Assembly: GCF_003660105.1 (NCBI RefSeq)
Contig: NZ_CP032823.1
Coordinates: forward strand, 1,364,001-1,428,000
Source: Aliarcobacter cryaerophilus ATCC 43158
Lineage (GTDB): Bacteria > Campylobacterota > Campylobacteria > Campylobacterales > Arcobacteraceae
Length of the DNA: 64,000 nucleotides
Direction: 5' to 3'
Shown: positions 17,188 to 25,762 of the stretch, piece after piece
Position numbering within the stretch: position 1 is the stretch's first letter
Layout of the letters: every line of letters starts with the position of its first letter
Made by a program: the position numbers and the translations under genes
Notes under the pieces: model-generated
Told to the model about the DNA's origin: nothing
The model's database searches: none
The model's input: only the letters and a program-made list of their open reading frames with translations

Positions 17188-17409
17188 TTATGAAATTTTA
17201 ATACCAGCACTTTTAAATCTTTCATCATGCATTTCAAGTATTTGTTCATCAGTATATTTTGCTTCCAGTTCTTCTATAGTGTTATAGCCTAGTATCCACC
17301 AAGCAACATATACAGTTGTGCCATAAGTTATTTTTTCACCTTTATGATAAGCTTCCTCACCATAGATAGTTTTTACAGCTTTTAATCTTTTTTCATTTTT
17401 TTCTGACAT
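17188..17409 (-). CDS. Small conserved-looking protein of unknown function
   Basis: This 73-residue protein is not recognised. A clear AAAGGA ribosome-binding sequence precedes the ATG by eight bases, which supports that the gene is real. It has a basic N-terminus (SEKNEKRLKAVK), a central segment with two adjacent Trp residues (TVYVAWWILGYNTIEELEAKYTDEQILEMHDE) and no membrane helix. It follows the HTH-like gene at 17425 by 15 bases on the same strand and may be expressed with it. Confidence 0.5.
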   Translation of the reverse strand: MSEKNEKRLKAVKTIYGEEAYHKGEKITYGTTVYVAWWILGYNTIEELEAKYTDEQILEMHDERFKSAGIKIS

Positions 17410-17424
17410 TTTTGTTTCCTTTTT

Positions 17425-17919
17425 TTAAAATATTCCAGTATTTTTATATTGGGTAAATCTGCTATTATCCAAACCATTTTTTAACCCAAACATTCTTGCA
17501 TATCCATCGCCATCTTCACTTTTAGACTTATGAAAAAATGAAAATAAACCTTTATATTTATCTATCTTAAAACTTAGTTTTAATTGATTTTTTGACAAAT
17601 AAACATATAAGTATGCACTTCTTATTCTTGCCTGTTTTGATAAGCTTGTATCTTTAGATAATTTTTTCCATATATTTACATCTCTATTAAGTAGTAATGG
17701 ATATAACTCTTTTTCAAAATCAAGTTGAGAATCAAAATATTTTTCATTTTCTAAAACTCTTACATAAGATTCTTTATCTCCTAATGTTAAAAGTTTTTTA
17801 GCACTTTCATAATCCAAGGAAGATAATAAGTTATACAATTCGGTTCTAGCACCATTTTTCCAATTATTCAAAGTTCGATATTCAACTTTTAATAATTTAT
17901 TCATTTGCGTAGGTGTAAT
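17425..17919 (-). CDS. Helix-turn-helix-like protein, probable ATT start codon
   Basis: The first 20 residues (TPTQMNKLLKVEYRTLNNWK) look like a DNA-binding helix-turn-helix. The first ATG (17904) lies 21 bases from the strong ribosome-binding site AAAGGAG, which is too far and would cut the first helix. The ATT at 17919-17917 is in frame, six bases from GGAG, and gives a complete N-terminus, so I place the start there (164 residues). The next upstream stop is TGA at 17943-17941. The rest is helical and charged with no known domain. A role as a regulator of the element is possible but unproven. Confidence 0.5.
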   Translation of the reverse strand: MTPTQMNKLLKVEYRTLNNWKNGARTELYNLLSSLDYESAKKLLTLGDKESYVRVLENEKYFDSQLDFEKELYPLLLNRDVNIWKKLSKDTSLSKQARIRSAYLYVYLSKNQLKLSFKIDKYKGLFSFFHKSKSEDGDGYARMFGLKNGLDNSRFTQYKNTGIF

Positions 17920-18032
17920 GATTAGCTCCTTTTTATATTTTCATTATAATTATAGGAAATTATTTCCTATATGTAAAGATAAGTGATTAAAAAATATATT
18001 TCTAAAACCTTTTCATTATATTCCTTAAATCG

Positions 18033-18065
18033 AAAGGAAGCCACTTTAAAAGTAGCTTCCTTTTT
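18033..18065 (-). terminator. Terminator of the leftward element operon
   Basis: A long stem (GGAAGC-ACTTT paired with AAAGT-GCTTCC, one bulge each side) lies directly after the stop at 18068. On the minus strand it is followed by TTTC; on the plus strand by five T. It marks the end of the operon that starts at 24455. Confidence 0.7.
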
Positions 18066-18067
18066 AA

Positions 18068-18331
18068 CTATATTTTTGAAAAAGAGATAGTTTTTATAAC
18101 AAGATAAAGCAATGGTAGTCCTGAAAGAATTTTTATAATTTTTTCATGTTCAGAGTTTCTTTTAAAAACTTCTATATTTTTTGATAATATATCAAGAGCT
18201 TTAATTATTGAAACTTTATCTTTAGAATCATATAAATTTTTAGCAAGATTTGAAATAATCTCTTTTCTAATATTTTTCATATTTGAAATTTCATTTTTTA
18301 TAAGTTTATTTATGTAGATAGTATTGCTCAT
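18068..18331 (-). CDS. Small protein of unknown function, last gene of the element operon
   Basis: The start is set at the ATG at 18331 because AAGGAG lies six bases before it; a longer reading from 18364 would overlap the preceding gene. The 87 residues are not recognised. The N-terminal two thirds are helical and charged (NKLIKNEISNMKNIRKEI, then ASKDKVSIIKALDILSKNI-type pattern), and the C-terminus is hydrophobic (IKILSGLPLLYLVIKTISF), enough for one membrane segment or a membrane-associated helix. Confidence 0.5.
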   Translation of the reverse strand: MSNTIYINKLIKNEISNMKNIRKEIISNLAKNLYDSKDKVSIIKALDILSKNIEVFKRNSEHEKIIKILSGLPLLYLVIKTISFSKI

Positions 18332-18332
18332 T

Positions 18333-18863
18333 TTATTCTCCTTTTTGTAAACAGTAAAGTTCATTAACTAAGATTGCTAAATCTCTTTTATAATTACGGG
18401 TTTTAAATATATTAAATTCAATATAAAGCTCAGTACTTCTTGATAAATCTTTAAAATGTTCAATTAGATATAGTTTATTTTTATAATATCTTATAAATAA
18501 ATATCCAGTTGGATACTCTTTATCTTTCATTGTATTGCAAATGAATAGTAAACCATCAAATAATCCACAAGTAGTAGGATTAATAGCATTTATTAATCTT
18601 CTATCTGGTAAATATACAAATGGTTCAGAGAATTTAAAACTAGCTGAATTCATTTTTACAAACATAAAATCTATGTCATTATAAACTTCATCAGGAATAT
18701 CATGTTTATTTGTTACAAACTCAAATCTATTTGGAATATCTTTTAATTTCATACCAGAATAAGTATCTATAATAAATTCTCCATTTTTAGCAATTATCTC
18801 TTCTCTTTGCTCATTGTTTTTTAATATAACTATTTCATCTGTTATTTTAAAATCTGTTGTCAT
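18333..18863 (-). CDS. Cytoplasmic protein of unknown function
   Basis: This 176-residue protein has no signal peptide, no membrane helix and no motif I recognise. It is a mixed alpha/beta sequence with a central Pro/Gly-rich part (FVYLPDRRLINAINPTTCGLFDGLLF) and an aromatic C-terminal part (YLFIRYYKNKLYLIEHFKDLS). It sits between the large membrane protein and the last small gene of the leftward operon, with 59 bases before and one base after, so it probably belongs to the same functional unit. Confidence 0.5.
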   Translation of the reverse strand: MTTDFKITDEIVILKNNEQREEIIAKNGEFIIDTYSGMKLKDIPNRFEFVTNKHDIPDEVYNDIDFMFVKMNSASFKFSEPFVYLPDRRLINAINPTTCGLFDGLLFICNTMKDKEYPTGYLFIRYYKNKLYLIEHFKDLSRSTELYIEFNIFKTRNYKRDLAILVNELYCLQKGE

Positions 18864-18922
18864 AATTTAATCCTTTTTTTAAATTTTTGTATATGTTAAA
18901 TACAAGAGTAAAATTATTACTC

Positions 18923-21367
18923 TTATATTTTTTGACCCCAACCAGTGGCATCACTTTTCATACTCTCTATTGCACTATCAAATCTATTTGTTCCTTGAAC
19001 TTCTAAAATATCAGATACTGTTTCATGTAGTGTTATAATTATTTTATAAATAATAATAGTTGAAAAAACAGCTATTATAATCTCTAAGAAACCATCAAAT
19101 AGATATATCTTAAGAGCTCCAAAATCATATAAATCATCTTTTGTGAGATTGTTGTTGTTTTCTAACATAAAAATAATCATCTTCTTACCAAATATATCAC
19201 CTATTGTATGAAGTAATGAGTTAGCAGATAAGGCTAACCAAACGGATAAAACAAATATTGGTATTTCTACCATTGTTATAAATATCTTCATAGTAAATTT
19301 AAAAAATGCTTCTAAGTTTTGTTGAACAAACATCAAAGGCATTAAAAACAGACTTATAAAATGAAATACAAATATTTTTATTAAGATAATTACATATCTT
19401 AATAATCCAATAACTATAAGTCCTAAAATTGGAGTAAGTTGTAAAAGATTATAAGCAACTTCATAAGCTAATTTCATACCTAAAGCACCACCACTAATAG
19501 TTCCAATTGTTGCTCCTATAATAGTTCCTATTGGACCACCTTTACTACCAAATACAGCTCCAATTTTTCCAGAGTTTTCAGTTATTACTTGAAAAACAGT
19601 TCCAGCACCTGGAACAAACAGATATGGAATTGAACTAAAAAAACTATGTAAAAACTCATCATCTCCACCATCACCATCTCCAGTTTGAGCAATTTGTTTA
19701 TTTAGTTTATCTAGTACTTCACTTCTTTGTGTTTTATATAAACCACCTATATACTCAGTTTGAAGTTTTAAAACTGGTAATCCTAATACTGATAAAAATC
19801 CAAAATCTCTATATAGTTCATATTGATTTGTTAATAAGCTCTCTATTGCAACTAATTTACCACTATTATCTTGATTAATTAAAATATCTTTTTGTTTACT
19901 ATAATCTTCATATAATCTTTTATTACTAACGTAGTCATAATAGTTTTTACCGCAAGAACTTAAAGAGAAATCAGGGTAAACATCTTTATAATCATTATTT
20001 GTAGAAGTTGAGTAAGAAGATGTACTTTTTACTTCACCTTTTGGAGCTGGAGAGTAATATATAACAGAAGCATTATTTTTAATCTTACTCATGATATATG
20101 CCCATTTCTCATTTAATGGAAATGGTTGATTTGGATCTTGTGAATAGTGATGTTTATTATTTGAATCAAGTAATCCTGAATAGTTATACATATCATTAAT
20201 ACAAATACTCCAAAGGTCTTGATTAAATGTTTTTAATTTTTTATATTGTTCATATCCAGCAATAGTAGAAATTCCTTGATCTCTAGTCCCTACTCCACTT
20301 TTTTTAAGTAATGCAGATACTTCTGAATCAATAATTACTTTTGCTGCATCATCTGCCCAATCGTTAAATAAAGCATAACCATCTTTTTCAAACTCTTGGT
20401 ATTTTGTTTTATATACTTCATATTGAGTATTTCCTTGAGTTTGAGTGTATGTTGTTGGAATAAAAAGTAAAACTCCAATAATAGCCATTAGTGTATATGG
20501 AATTAATCCATCAGGCTTTTGTCGTTTTTCCATTTTAGCAAATACATTTCCTAAAGCCTTTCTACTAACTCCTGAAACTCCAAAAAGTAAAATTATTAAC
20601 ACATAATAACTCATACTAATATCACTAAGACCTGTATATACTTTTGAGAAAGTTTCAGCATCAGCTAAAATATATTTTTGATTATCAATATATTCACCAC
20701 TATTTACATCTTGATAAATTGACGTAAAATTATCTTTTAATTGAAACGTTCCAGTTGCTTCTGTTTTTTCAAAATCAACTACATCAGTATCTGTTAAAAC
20801 AGCAGCAGTTAAAAGCTCAGGAACAGTTAAAAAGTCTTTATTGTTGTTTACATTAATAGAATTAGATATAGATTTAACTCTATCTGATAAAGGTTTGAAT
20901 TGTGCATCTAAACCATTTAAAACAGCTATATTTTCTTTTTCTGCTTTCTCTAAATCTAAAGCATAAGCTTTTTTCATAGTTGGATAATATACATTAAATA
21001 GCCCTATTGGATTATAAATATCCCCTTTAATAGCTACCATACAAGTTACAATACCCTCTTTTGGATTAATATTATAAACTGTAGCAGTATATTTATCTGT
21101 AACAAATGAGCATTTTAAACTTTGTCTAATAGAACCTATACTAATACCACTATCAGGAGTGGTTGCTACATCTCTAATTAGATCATTACCATTTGAGATA
21201 ATTCCATTTTTTAATAAAGCTTCACTACTCATTAAAATAAGTTCATCATCTCTATATTTAGCCATATTATTATTTTCAAAATCTCTTAAAGCTATATCAA
21301 AATTTGTTTGAGTAAAAGCAAATAAACTAGAAGTTAAAAATAATAGAAGTAGAGTAAGCTTTTTCAT
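18923..21367 (-). CDS. Large polytopic membrane protein, DotA/TraY- or VirB6-like
   Basis: The 814 residues start with a signal peptide (KKLTLLLLFLTSSLFA) and a long exported region. Two helices lie near residues 250-270 and 292-312, then a second exported region (about 315-560), a Gly-rich hydrophobic stretch (about 575-640) and four or five strong helices (about 645-785). A short hydrophilic tail with SDILEVQG and SAIESMKSD ends the protein. This layout, an exported domain followed by clustered helices and a short C-terminal tail, matches DotA/TraY of type IVB and VirB6/TrbL of type IVA secretion. No secretion ATPase or pilin is in the element. Its ends overlap or abut its operon neighbours. 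Confidence 0.5.
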   Translation of the reverse strand: MKKLTLLLLFLTSSLFAFTQTNFDIALRDFENNNMAKYRDDELILMSSEALLKNGIISNGNDLIRDVATTPDSGISIGSIRQSLKCSFVTDKYTATVYNINPKEGIVTCMVAIKGDIYNPIGLFNVYYPTMKKAYALDLEKAEKENIAVLNGLDAQFKPLSDRVKSISNSINVNNNKDFLTVPELLTAAVLTDTDVVDFEKTEATGTFQLKDNFTSIYQDVNSGEYIDNQKYILADAETFSKVYTGLSDISMSYYVLIILLFGVSGVSRKALGNVFAKMEKRQKPDGLIPYTLMAIIGVLLFIPTTYTQTQGNTQYEVYKTKYQEFEKDGYALFNDWADDAAKVIIDSEVSALLKKSGVGTRDQGISTIAGYEQYKKLKTFNQDLWSICINDMYNYSGLLDSNNKHHYSQDPNQPFPLNEKWAYIMSKIKNNASVIYYSPAPKGEVKSTSSYSTSTNNDYKDVYPDFSLSSCGKNYYDYVSNKRLYEDYSKQKDILINQDNSGKLVAIESLLTNQYELYRDFGFLSVLGLPVLKLQTEYIGGLYKTQRSEVLDKLNKQIAQTGDGDGGDDEFLHSFFSSIPYLFVPGAGTVFQVITENSGKIGAVFGSKGGPIGTIIGATIGTISGGALGMKLAYEVAYNLLQLTPILGLIVIGLLRYVIILIKIFVFHFISLFLMPLMFVQQNLEAFFKFTMKIFITMVEIPIFVLSVWLALSANSLLHTIGDIFGKKMIIFMLENNNNLTKDDLYDFGALKIYLFDGFLEIIIAVFSTIIIYKIIITLHETVSDILEVQGTNRFDSAIESMKSDATGWGQKI

Positions 21368-21990
21368 ACTTTCTCCCCTACTTCAAAATTTGATATTTGT
21401 AATACTTTTTTTCTAGCTCTTTGAACAAATCTATAATCAAAAAACATAAAAACAACTACATAAACAGCTAAGAACTGTTTTAAAAATGTTCCAAATGCTA
21501 CGAAATCTAAAGGTCTATCATTTCCAGATAACAAGAACGAATTTAATAACATTAAAAAACAAAATATAAATATAACTGTGTAAATTAATATTCTCAAAAA
21601 CCAGTTACAGTTCCTAAGTCGCCACCATTGAAGTTTATTAGCTCTTATATAATTTTCTTTATCTTCTTTTTCTTTTTGGTATTTTTCAACATCAAAGTCT
21701 ATAATAAACTCCAAAAATAAAAAACCAAACATTAAAATCATTGAAAGTATTTTAAAAAATCCAAACATTGAAATAATAATACTTTCAACAGTTGAATCAA
21801 AGCTATATGAGATAATAAAGCTTATAGAAATTTTTTCCATAAAATTTATGAAAAAATAAAAAGCAATATTTGTAGATACATACAAAAACCATCTAAAATA
21901 ATTATTTAATGGTTGTAACGTTTTAAATAATAATCTATGTTTATCAAAGATTGATAGCCACATAAGGGCTATCTTTATTGCTATTTTCAT
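21364..21990 (-). CDS. Polytopic membrane protein of unknown function
   Basis: This 208-residue protein has about four membrane segments (near residues 30-50, 68-92, 130-150 and 172-195) with a charged cytoplasmic loop between (DVEKYQKEKEDKENYIRANKLQWWRLRNCNW). No family is recognised. It overlaps both neighbours by four bases (ATGA), so it is translationally coupled to the coiled-coil gene before it and to the 814-residue membrane protein after it. The tight coupling suggests the three proteins form one membrane complex. Confidence 0.55.
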   Translation of the reverse strand: MKIAIKIALMWLSIFDKHRLLFKTLQPLNNYFRWFLYVSTNIAFYFFINFMEKISISFIISYSFDSTVESIIISMFGFFKILSMILMFGFLFLEFIIDFDVEKYQKEKEDKENYIRANKLQWWRLRNCNWFLRILIYTVIFIFCFLMLLNSFLLSGNDRPLDFVAFGTFLKQFLAVYVVVFMFFDYRFVQRARKKVLQISNFEVGEKV

Positions 21991-22673
21991 TTGTTTTCCT
22001 TGTTGTAAATTTTTATTATCAAGTCTTTATTTGAGTTATATCCTGCTAAAAAAGATGGTGCTTTATCTATTTGTGCTTTCACAAACTCTTTATCATTTCC
22101 CATCAAAAAGAAAGATATATATTCATTGTTTTTTTGCATATAAAAAATATGATAAAGAAATAGTAATAATGCTCCTACAAAAAAACCTCCTATGAAAGTA
22201 GCCAAAAGAGTTTGAAACCGTAGAAACTTTGATGTGATGTTTATTTCTTCTTGCAATTTTTGTTTTGCTTTTACAAGAAGATTTCTGATATGTTCCTCTG
22301 CTTGTGGGATAACTTCTTTCAAATTTTGGACATTATTATTTAAATGTTTTGTTTGTATTTGTAGTTCAGTATTCTCTCGTTCTAATTTAAGAGCAGAATT
22401 ATTAACTATACTTTTAAGCTTTGATTGAAACTCTGAAACATCTATATTTTTTGAAAACTGAGATATTTTTATTATCTCAGTTTCAATTTCTTTTAAAGAT
22501 TTCAAATTAGAATTAAAATCAGTAAATTTTGACGTTAATACTTTTAAATCTTCAATATTTTTTATATTGCCTTCATTTAATTTTCTTAATTCCGAAATAA
22601 ATAGTGACTTTTTATAGTCATAATTATCAAGTATCTCTTCAAGCTCTTTTTGATTCATAATTATTTTACTCAT
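21987..22673 (-). CDS. Coiled-coil protein with one membrane helix
   Basis: The first 150 residues of this 228-residue protein are highly charged and heptad-like (ELEEILDNYDYKKSLFISEL..., ELQIQTKHLNNNVQNLKEVI, EEHIRNLLVKAKQKLQEEI), a long coiled coil. One membrane helix follows at about residues 160-180 (FQTLLATFIGGFFVGALLLFLYHI) and a short tail of about 45 residues. Plasmid mobilization accessory proteins such as MbeB/MobB-like and TraM-like coiled coils share this layout, but I see no specific match. It starts nine bases after the ParA gene and overlaps the next gene. Confidence 0.5.
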   Translation of the reverse strand: MSKIIMNQKELEEILDNYDYKKSLFISELRKLNEGNIKNIEDLKVLTSKFTDFNSNLKSLKEIETEIIKISQFSKNIDVSEFQSKLKSIVNNSALKLERENTELQIQTKHLNNNVQNLKEVIPQAEEHIRNLLVKAKQKLQEEINITSKFLRFQTLLATFIGGFFVGALLLFLYHIFYMQKNNEYISFFLMGNDKEFVKAQIDKAPSFLAGYNSNKDLIIKIYNKENK

Positions 22674-22681
22674 AGAAAAAC

Positions 22682-23476
22682 CTATAGCAGTGCTTTTCTA
22701 ATTGGTTTAAGTTGCTCAATTAACTCAACTACCATTTTTGCAAATCTGTATCTTTTATTATTTGCTTTAAATACATCTTGCCCCTCTTTAATCCACTCTT
22801 GGCGATAAGTATCAATATTTTGTATTAAATCTACCGAAGAAAGATAACTATCTAATAAACTTACTTTGTAAAAAATTTTTAAAATTGAAAATATATTTGA
22901 GTTTGAGAAAAAAAAGATATTATCAACCTTTAAATTATCGAGTTGATTAGGTATATCAAGATCATCACTACCAAATATATTGATAAATTGTTTTTGAATT
23001 TCATCTTTTTCCAAAGAAAAACATCTATTTAAAATTAGATTTATATTTGCAGATTTATCAAAATCTCGAATTAAAGTAATAGTGTCTTGTACATTTTTAA
23101 CCTCGTCTAAATTATCTGTGACTGGTACATAATAGTTTAAACCTGATAGGTCTATCTCTTTTAATTTTTTCAATACTATTTTTGTATCATTTCCTCCGCC
23201 TACATCTGCTATATTGGTAACATTACTATCAGATAAACTACTAAATTGTATATCATCTATTACAATTTCACTATCTTTCAATTTTAAACTTTGATAATTT
23301 ATGTAATTTGAATTTATCTTACTGTTATTGTTGTCGTCAATTTCAAAAAGATTTATTTTTTTATTTTGATTTTGTAGATATAACAATGTAGCAACTATAC
23401 CTGATACTGTAGTTTTTCCTACACCACCTTTTGTCTGCACAATTACGTGTACATTTGATTTATTTTCTTTTTTCAT
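22682..23476 (-). CDS. ParA/MinD-type P-loop ATPase
   Basis: The protein (264 residues from this start) carries a deviant Walker A KGGVGKTT at residues about 16-23, a following helix typical of ParA proteins and the FEIDDNNNSK segment in place of the usual DxDPQ. It is either a partition ATPase or a TraL-like conjugation accessory of the same family. A longer reading from 23584 begins in a structured GC-rich region; the ATG at 23476 has an AAAAGGAAAAA ribosome-binding site and gives the normal family N-terminus. It lies in the leftward operon between the replisome-organizer-like gene and the coiled-coil gene. No ParB gene is recognisable. Confidence 0.78.
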   Translation of the reverse strand: MKKENKSNVHVIVQTKGGVGKTTVSGIVATLLYLQNQNKKINLFEIDDNNNSKINSNYINYQSLKLKDSEIVIDDIQFSSLSDSNVTNIADVGGGNDTKIVLKKLKEIDLSGLNYYVPVTDNLDEVKNVQDTITLIRDFDKSANINLILNRCFSLEKDEIQKQFINIFGSDDLDIPNQLDNLKVDNIFFFSNSNIFSILKIFYKVSLLDSYLSSVDLIQNIDTYRQEWIKEGQDVFKANNKRYRFAKMVVELIEQLKPIRKALL

Positions 23477-23526
23477 TATGATTTTTCCTTTTATATTTTG
23501 TTTATTTTCAAAAGTTTGATTTTTAT

Positions 23527-23603
23527 GGGCTTTAGCCCCGTTAAAAATCGAACCAACTACGGGTAAGAAACATCTCTTGCCCACTCTATACTATCCCCGT
23601 AGT
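23527..23603 (-). promoter_or_regulatory. GC-rich leader with competing hairpins before the ParA gene
   Basis: In the 140-base gap upstream of the ParA start, three inverted repeats occur: GGGCT/AGCCC (23527-23538), GGGTAAGA/TCTTGCCC (23561-23582, one G-U pair) and ACTACGGG/CCCGTAGT (23556-23563 with 23596-23603). The last two share GGG at 23561-23563, so they cannot form together. The region is far more GC-rich than its surroundings. It could be an attenuator-like leader, a site for the ParA/Rep system, or part of an origin. Confidence 0.45.
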
Positions 23604-23616
23604 TTTTGGGTATTTG

Positions 23617-24186
23617 CTATTCTAATACCTGATTATTGCGATTAGCAATATTTAAATCTTCAAGTTTTGATATTTTCATTGATTTTTTTACTTGAGATTT
23701 ATTCCAATTTTCCCAGAACTCATTTTTTTCTTCTCTATCTCTATTATCTAGCTCTATCTCTTGTCGGACATGTCCTTGTTTTTTATTTAAATTGTCAGGA
23801 CAATTAGAGGACATTGTCTTTTTATCTCTATACTCTCTCTTCTTTTCTGCCCACGAAGTTTCAGAACCTACCATATTTTGGACTTCTAGCATAAAAAAAG
23901 TACCATCTTCCCATTTTTCCATTAATCCTAGAGATATAAATGTATTAATAGCAGTATTAACAGTATCTACATTGCAATTTGTTATTGTGCTTAACATTTC
24001 AAGATTGTATGGGATGGCATCTTTAAATCTTAATGTTCCATTTGACTTTAAGCTTTTTAATAAAAGTTTAAAGTAGAAATTAATGTAATCTTTACCATTT
24101 TTTTGTGATTCAATAATTTTTATCTCATCACGCTCAAAAAAGTCTTCTTTCAATTTTAACCAATAGTATTTTTTATTTTTAGACAT
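23617..24186 (-). CDS. Phage replisome organizer N-terminal domain protein
   Basis: Residues 5-125 of this 189-residue protein match the pattern of the phage replisome organizer N-terminal domain: YYWLKLKEDFFERDEIKII at the start, GKDYINFYFKLLLKSLKSNGTLRF, then a winged-helix part with VDTVNTAINTFISLGLMEKW and the EVQNMVGSE segment. Such proteins bind an origin and recruit the host helicase. The C-terminal 65 residues are charged and short, so the helicase-loading domain seen in longer members is missing or replaced. Its place upstream of a ParA gene suggests that the element can replicate as a circle. Confidence 0.68.
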   Translation of the reverse strand: MSKNKKYYWLKLKEDFFERDEIKIIESQKNGKDYINFYFKLLLKSLKSNGTLRFKDAIPYNLEMLSTITNCNVDTVNTAINTFISLGLMEKWEDGTFFMLEVQNMVGSETSWAEKKREYRDKKTMSSNCPDNLNKKQGHVRQEIELDNRDREEKNEFWENWNKSQVKKSMKISKLEDLNIANRNNQVLE

Positions 24187-24194
24187 ATTTGTGC

Positions 24195-24455
24195 CTATTT
24201 CGCTAGAAATTGTGCAGCATCAAAAATATCAAAACTATAGCTACGATAAGGGATACCATTTTTTCTTATGATTTCTTTAGATTTAAATTTAGGTAATTTA
24301 TCTAATTCTTTATTCTTGATAATTTCATGAAAAGTAGTACTACTCATACCTTCAATTTGACAATATTGCCGTTGATTTAACTTTGATTTTTTTGGAAATG
24401 TTGTTTCGATTTTTCTTAAATAAAATTCAAGTTTTTCATTATTTTCATTATCCAT
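24195..24455 (-). CDS. Small helix-turn-helix protein, first gene of the element operon
   Basis: The 86-residue protein has a helix-turn-helix-like segment in the middle (KSKLNQRQYCQIEGMSSTTFHEIIK) followed by a short basic wing (KSKEIIRKNGIPYRSYSF). Size and pattern recall AlpA/excisionase-like regulators that often precede replication genes in mobile elements. It is the first gene of the leftward operon, nine bases before the replisome-organizer-like gene, and lies opposite a divergent gene across a 205-bp AT-rich gap. A role as excisionase or operon regulator is inferred. Confidence 0.5.
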   Translation of the reverse strand: MDNENNEKLEFYLRKIETTFPKKSKLNQRQYCQIEGMSSTTFHEIIKNKELDKLPKFKSKEIIRKNGIPYRSYSFDIFDAAQFLAK

Positions 24456-24660
24456 ATTTTTATCCTTTCATTTTTTTAAATTTAAAGATTTAAAAACATA
24501 AATGTTTAAATATCTTTTGTAATGTAAGTTTATATTTATATCTTTAAGTAATTATTATGTAAAATAGTTCAATTAATTATAATATTAGTTTTTAATGTAC
24601 TATATTTCATAAAATATATAATTTTATTCACAAGTTAGCATACCAAAAGGGGTTAAAAAA

Positions 24661-25656
24661 ATGAAAAAAGAAATTTCAAATTTTCTAAATATTTCTGAAA
24701 GAAATTACTATATTTGGAAAAAACAACAACATCCTATGCTTATTTCTCTACTTCATATCCTATTTTCTAATGAATCAGAATTAAATAATTATATTCAATT
24801 TAACTATTTAGCAATTGATTCAAATTCAATTACACAAATTGTAGATAAAAAAAAATATAAACAACTCATACTGCAAATATTAAATTTAAGTGAAAGAAAT
24901 TTCTATATTTGGAAAAATGATGAAAATAAATCAAAAGCAATAACTATAGTTCAACAAGCAATTAGAAACGAGTTTGAAGCCCAATATTTTATAGATAATA
25001 ATCAATTATATACACAAAATGATTTTAAAGATTTTGAAATAATTTTAGATTATTTAGTTACACCAATTAATGTAGTGTATGAATTTTCAGAAAAAACCAA
25101 TTATATAATTTTTAATAAACTAGATGCAAAAAGAATCCAAATTGATGATAATTTAACTAAAGAAGAATATATAATGCTTATGAATAGGTATTTTATATTA
25201 CAATCTTTTTATGATGTAACAGAAATTCAAAAATGTGTCAAAATAGAAAATGATAATGTTAGATTTTTATTAGCACAAACAATCATAAATAAGTTTGGTA
25301 AAGATGATAGATTAATGGATTTACTTACAACCAGAGAATTAAATCAAATTCAAAATAATATATTTCAAAATAATTTTAAACTTCAAAATAATAATATTTT
25401 CACATTAATTGATTTAATTAAAAACCAGCAACTATATAGCTTACTTCACTATATAATAGGAATTGAAGATAACACAAAACAAATAAAGTATTTTGATGCT
25501 TTTTTATTCTTTTTAGTATCTATGAATAATCTTGATCCTATTGATTTTTACAAAAATCACAAAAAACACCTTTATTCAAGGTCGAAAAAATATAATCTGA
25601 ATTTAAAAGAAAATCGAATAAAGTTTTTTATTGATGTTTATAATTCACTACTTTAA
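24661..25656 (+). CDS. Protein with two tandem helix-turn-helix-like units, unknown function
   Basis: This 331-residue protein starts with ISNFLNISERNYYIWKKQQHP and repeats the same pattern about 65 residues later as ILQILNLSERNFYIWKND. Each unit resembles a helix-turn-helix with a conserved SERN-YIWK recognition segment, like the N-terminus of the 17425 gene product. The remaining 220 residues are helical and AT-codon-rich with no known domain. It is preceded by an AAAAGGGG ribosome-binding site and lies between the divergent operon and the integrase. It could be a regulator of the element. Confidence 0.5.
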   Translation: MKKEISNFLNISERNYYIWKKQQHPMLISLLHILFSNESELNNYIQFNYLAIDSNSITQIVDKKKYKQLILQILNLSERNFYIWKNDENKSKAITIVQQAIRNEFEAQYFIDNNQLYTQNDFKDFEIILDYLVTPINVVYEFSEKTNYIIFNKLDAKRIQIDDNLTKEEYIMLMNRYFILQSFYDVTEIQKCVKIENDNVRFLLAQTIINKFGKDDRLMDLLTTRELNQIQNNIFQNNFKLQNNNIFTLIDLIKNQQLYSLLHYIIGIEDNTKQIKYFDAFLFFLVSMNNLDPIDFYKNHKKHLYSRSKKYNLNLKENRIKFFIDVYNSLL

Positions 25657-25762
25657 TCCAATGAAATCTTTATATATATGCTCATAATACTTAAATATTA
25701 TGTATTATATTACAATATTTTACATATTTCTAAAAAAGATAAAAGCCACTAAAAACTTTTAC

